In this document: positions 6,427-6,513 of the stretch, piece by piece | Position numbering within the stretch: position 1 is the stretch's first letter | How the letters are laid out: each line of letters opens with the position of its first letter | DNA from: Holosporales bacterium | GTDB taxonomy: Bacteria; Pseudomonadota; Alphaproteobacteria; BNTO01 | Reading direction: 5' to 3' | Assembly (NCBI GenBank): GCA_031257945.1 | Contig: JAIRNU010000009.1 | Location: 1 to 6,513, forward strand | DNA length: 6,513 nucleotides | Notes under the pieces: model-generated | The model's database searches: none | Seen by the model: only the letters and a program-made list of their open reading frames with translations | What the model was told of the DNA's origin: nothing | Program-made: the position numbers and the translations under genes

Positions 6427-6513
6427 TTAAGTGATTATTCTTTTATTTAAAAGCCAAGTAAGAAAATTTCTCAGAAAGCCGCGTTCGACCGTTATTTCGC
6501 GCATTCCAATTCG
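6427..6513 (-). CDS. Possible C-terminal end of an unidentified gene, cut by the window edge
   Basis: From the right edge one - strand frame is open for 28 codons to a TAA at 6429-6427. It encodes a basic, hydrophobic tail (RGFLRNFLTWLLNKRIIT at the end). The other two - strand frames close early. I do not recognise the sequence, and it does not resemble the C-terminus of RadA, the usual neighbour of cvpA. An open run of this length can occur by chance, so it could also be non-coding DNA upstream of cvpA. Confidence 0.25.
   Translation of the reverse strand, partial: RIGMREITVERGFLRNFLTWLLNKRIIT

Noticed and set aside
1..6513. CRISPR array, insertion-sequence ends, attachment sites or a defence system
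   Set aside because: I saw no spaced direct repeats, terminal inverted repeats, target duplications or toxin-antitoxin-like gene pairs; apart from the Rpn fragment the genes are housekeeping types.

Overview
The window looks like a piece of a Gram-negative, probably alphaproteobacterial, chromosome. Three things suggest this: the lipoprotein BamB (outer-membrane assembly) sits directly before the ribosome-assembly GTPase Der; the first GTPase domain of Der has NKCE where most bacteria have NKxD, a form I recall from Rickettsia-like and other alphaproteobacterial Der proteins; and the Smr-domain protein has a layout familiar from alphaproteobacteria. A host-associated lineage (Rickettsiales or Holosporales type) is possible, but the sequence does not prove it.

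Layout. Positions 1-345 on the + strand hold the 3' end of an Rpn-type (PDDEXK) nuclease/transposase-like gene, followed by a short hairpin with a T-rich tail (368-405). Everything else recognisable lies on the - strand and is read from right to left: cvpA-like membrane protein (6262-5531), bamB (about 5310-3925), der (about 3869-2292), an Smr-domain protein (2289-1612) and a metallo-beta-lactamase-fold hydrolase of the NAPE-PLD/RomA/UlaG-like group (1479-448). The rpn fragment therefore converges on the hydrolase gene. der and smr are tightly coupled (ATGA overlap or a 2-base gap), bamB and der abut, and 132 bp separate smr from the hydrolase gene. A further open frame enters the right edge on the - strand (6513-6427) and may be the tail of an unidentified gene.

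Function. bamB and der are housekeeping genes for outer-membrane protein insertion and 50S subunit maturation. CvpA-like proteins are inner-membrane proteins linked to envelope homeostasis. Smr domains act as nucleases or nucleic-acid binders. The MBL hydrolase substrate is unknown. The genes look like an ordinary co-directional housekeeping cluster, not a defence or mobile system.

The most notable signals are irregularities at gene 5' ends. The BamB lipoprotein signal has no start codon at the expected distance in frame, yet a GTG one frame away would supply an ideal n-region if one base were added. Der shows a similar pattern. cvpA ends in an 8-base homopolymer that sets its C-terminus. I found no tRNA, rRNA, CRISPR array or insertion-sequence ends. 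I see no clear evidence of an undescribed system.
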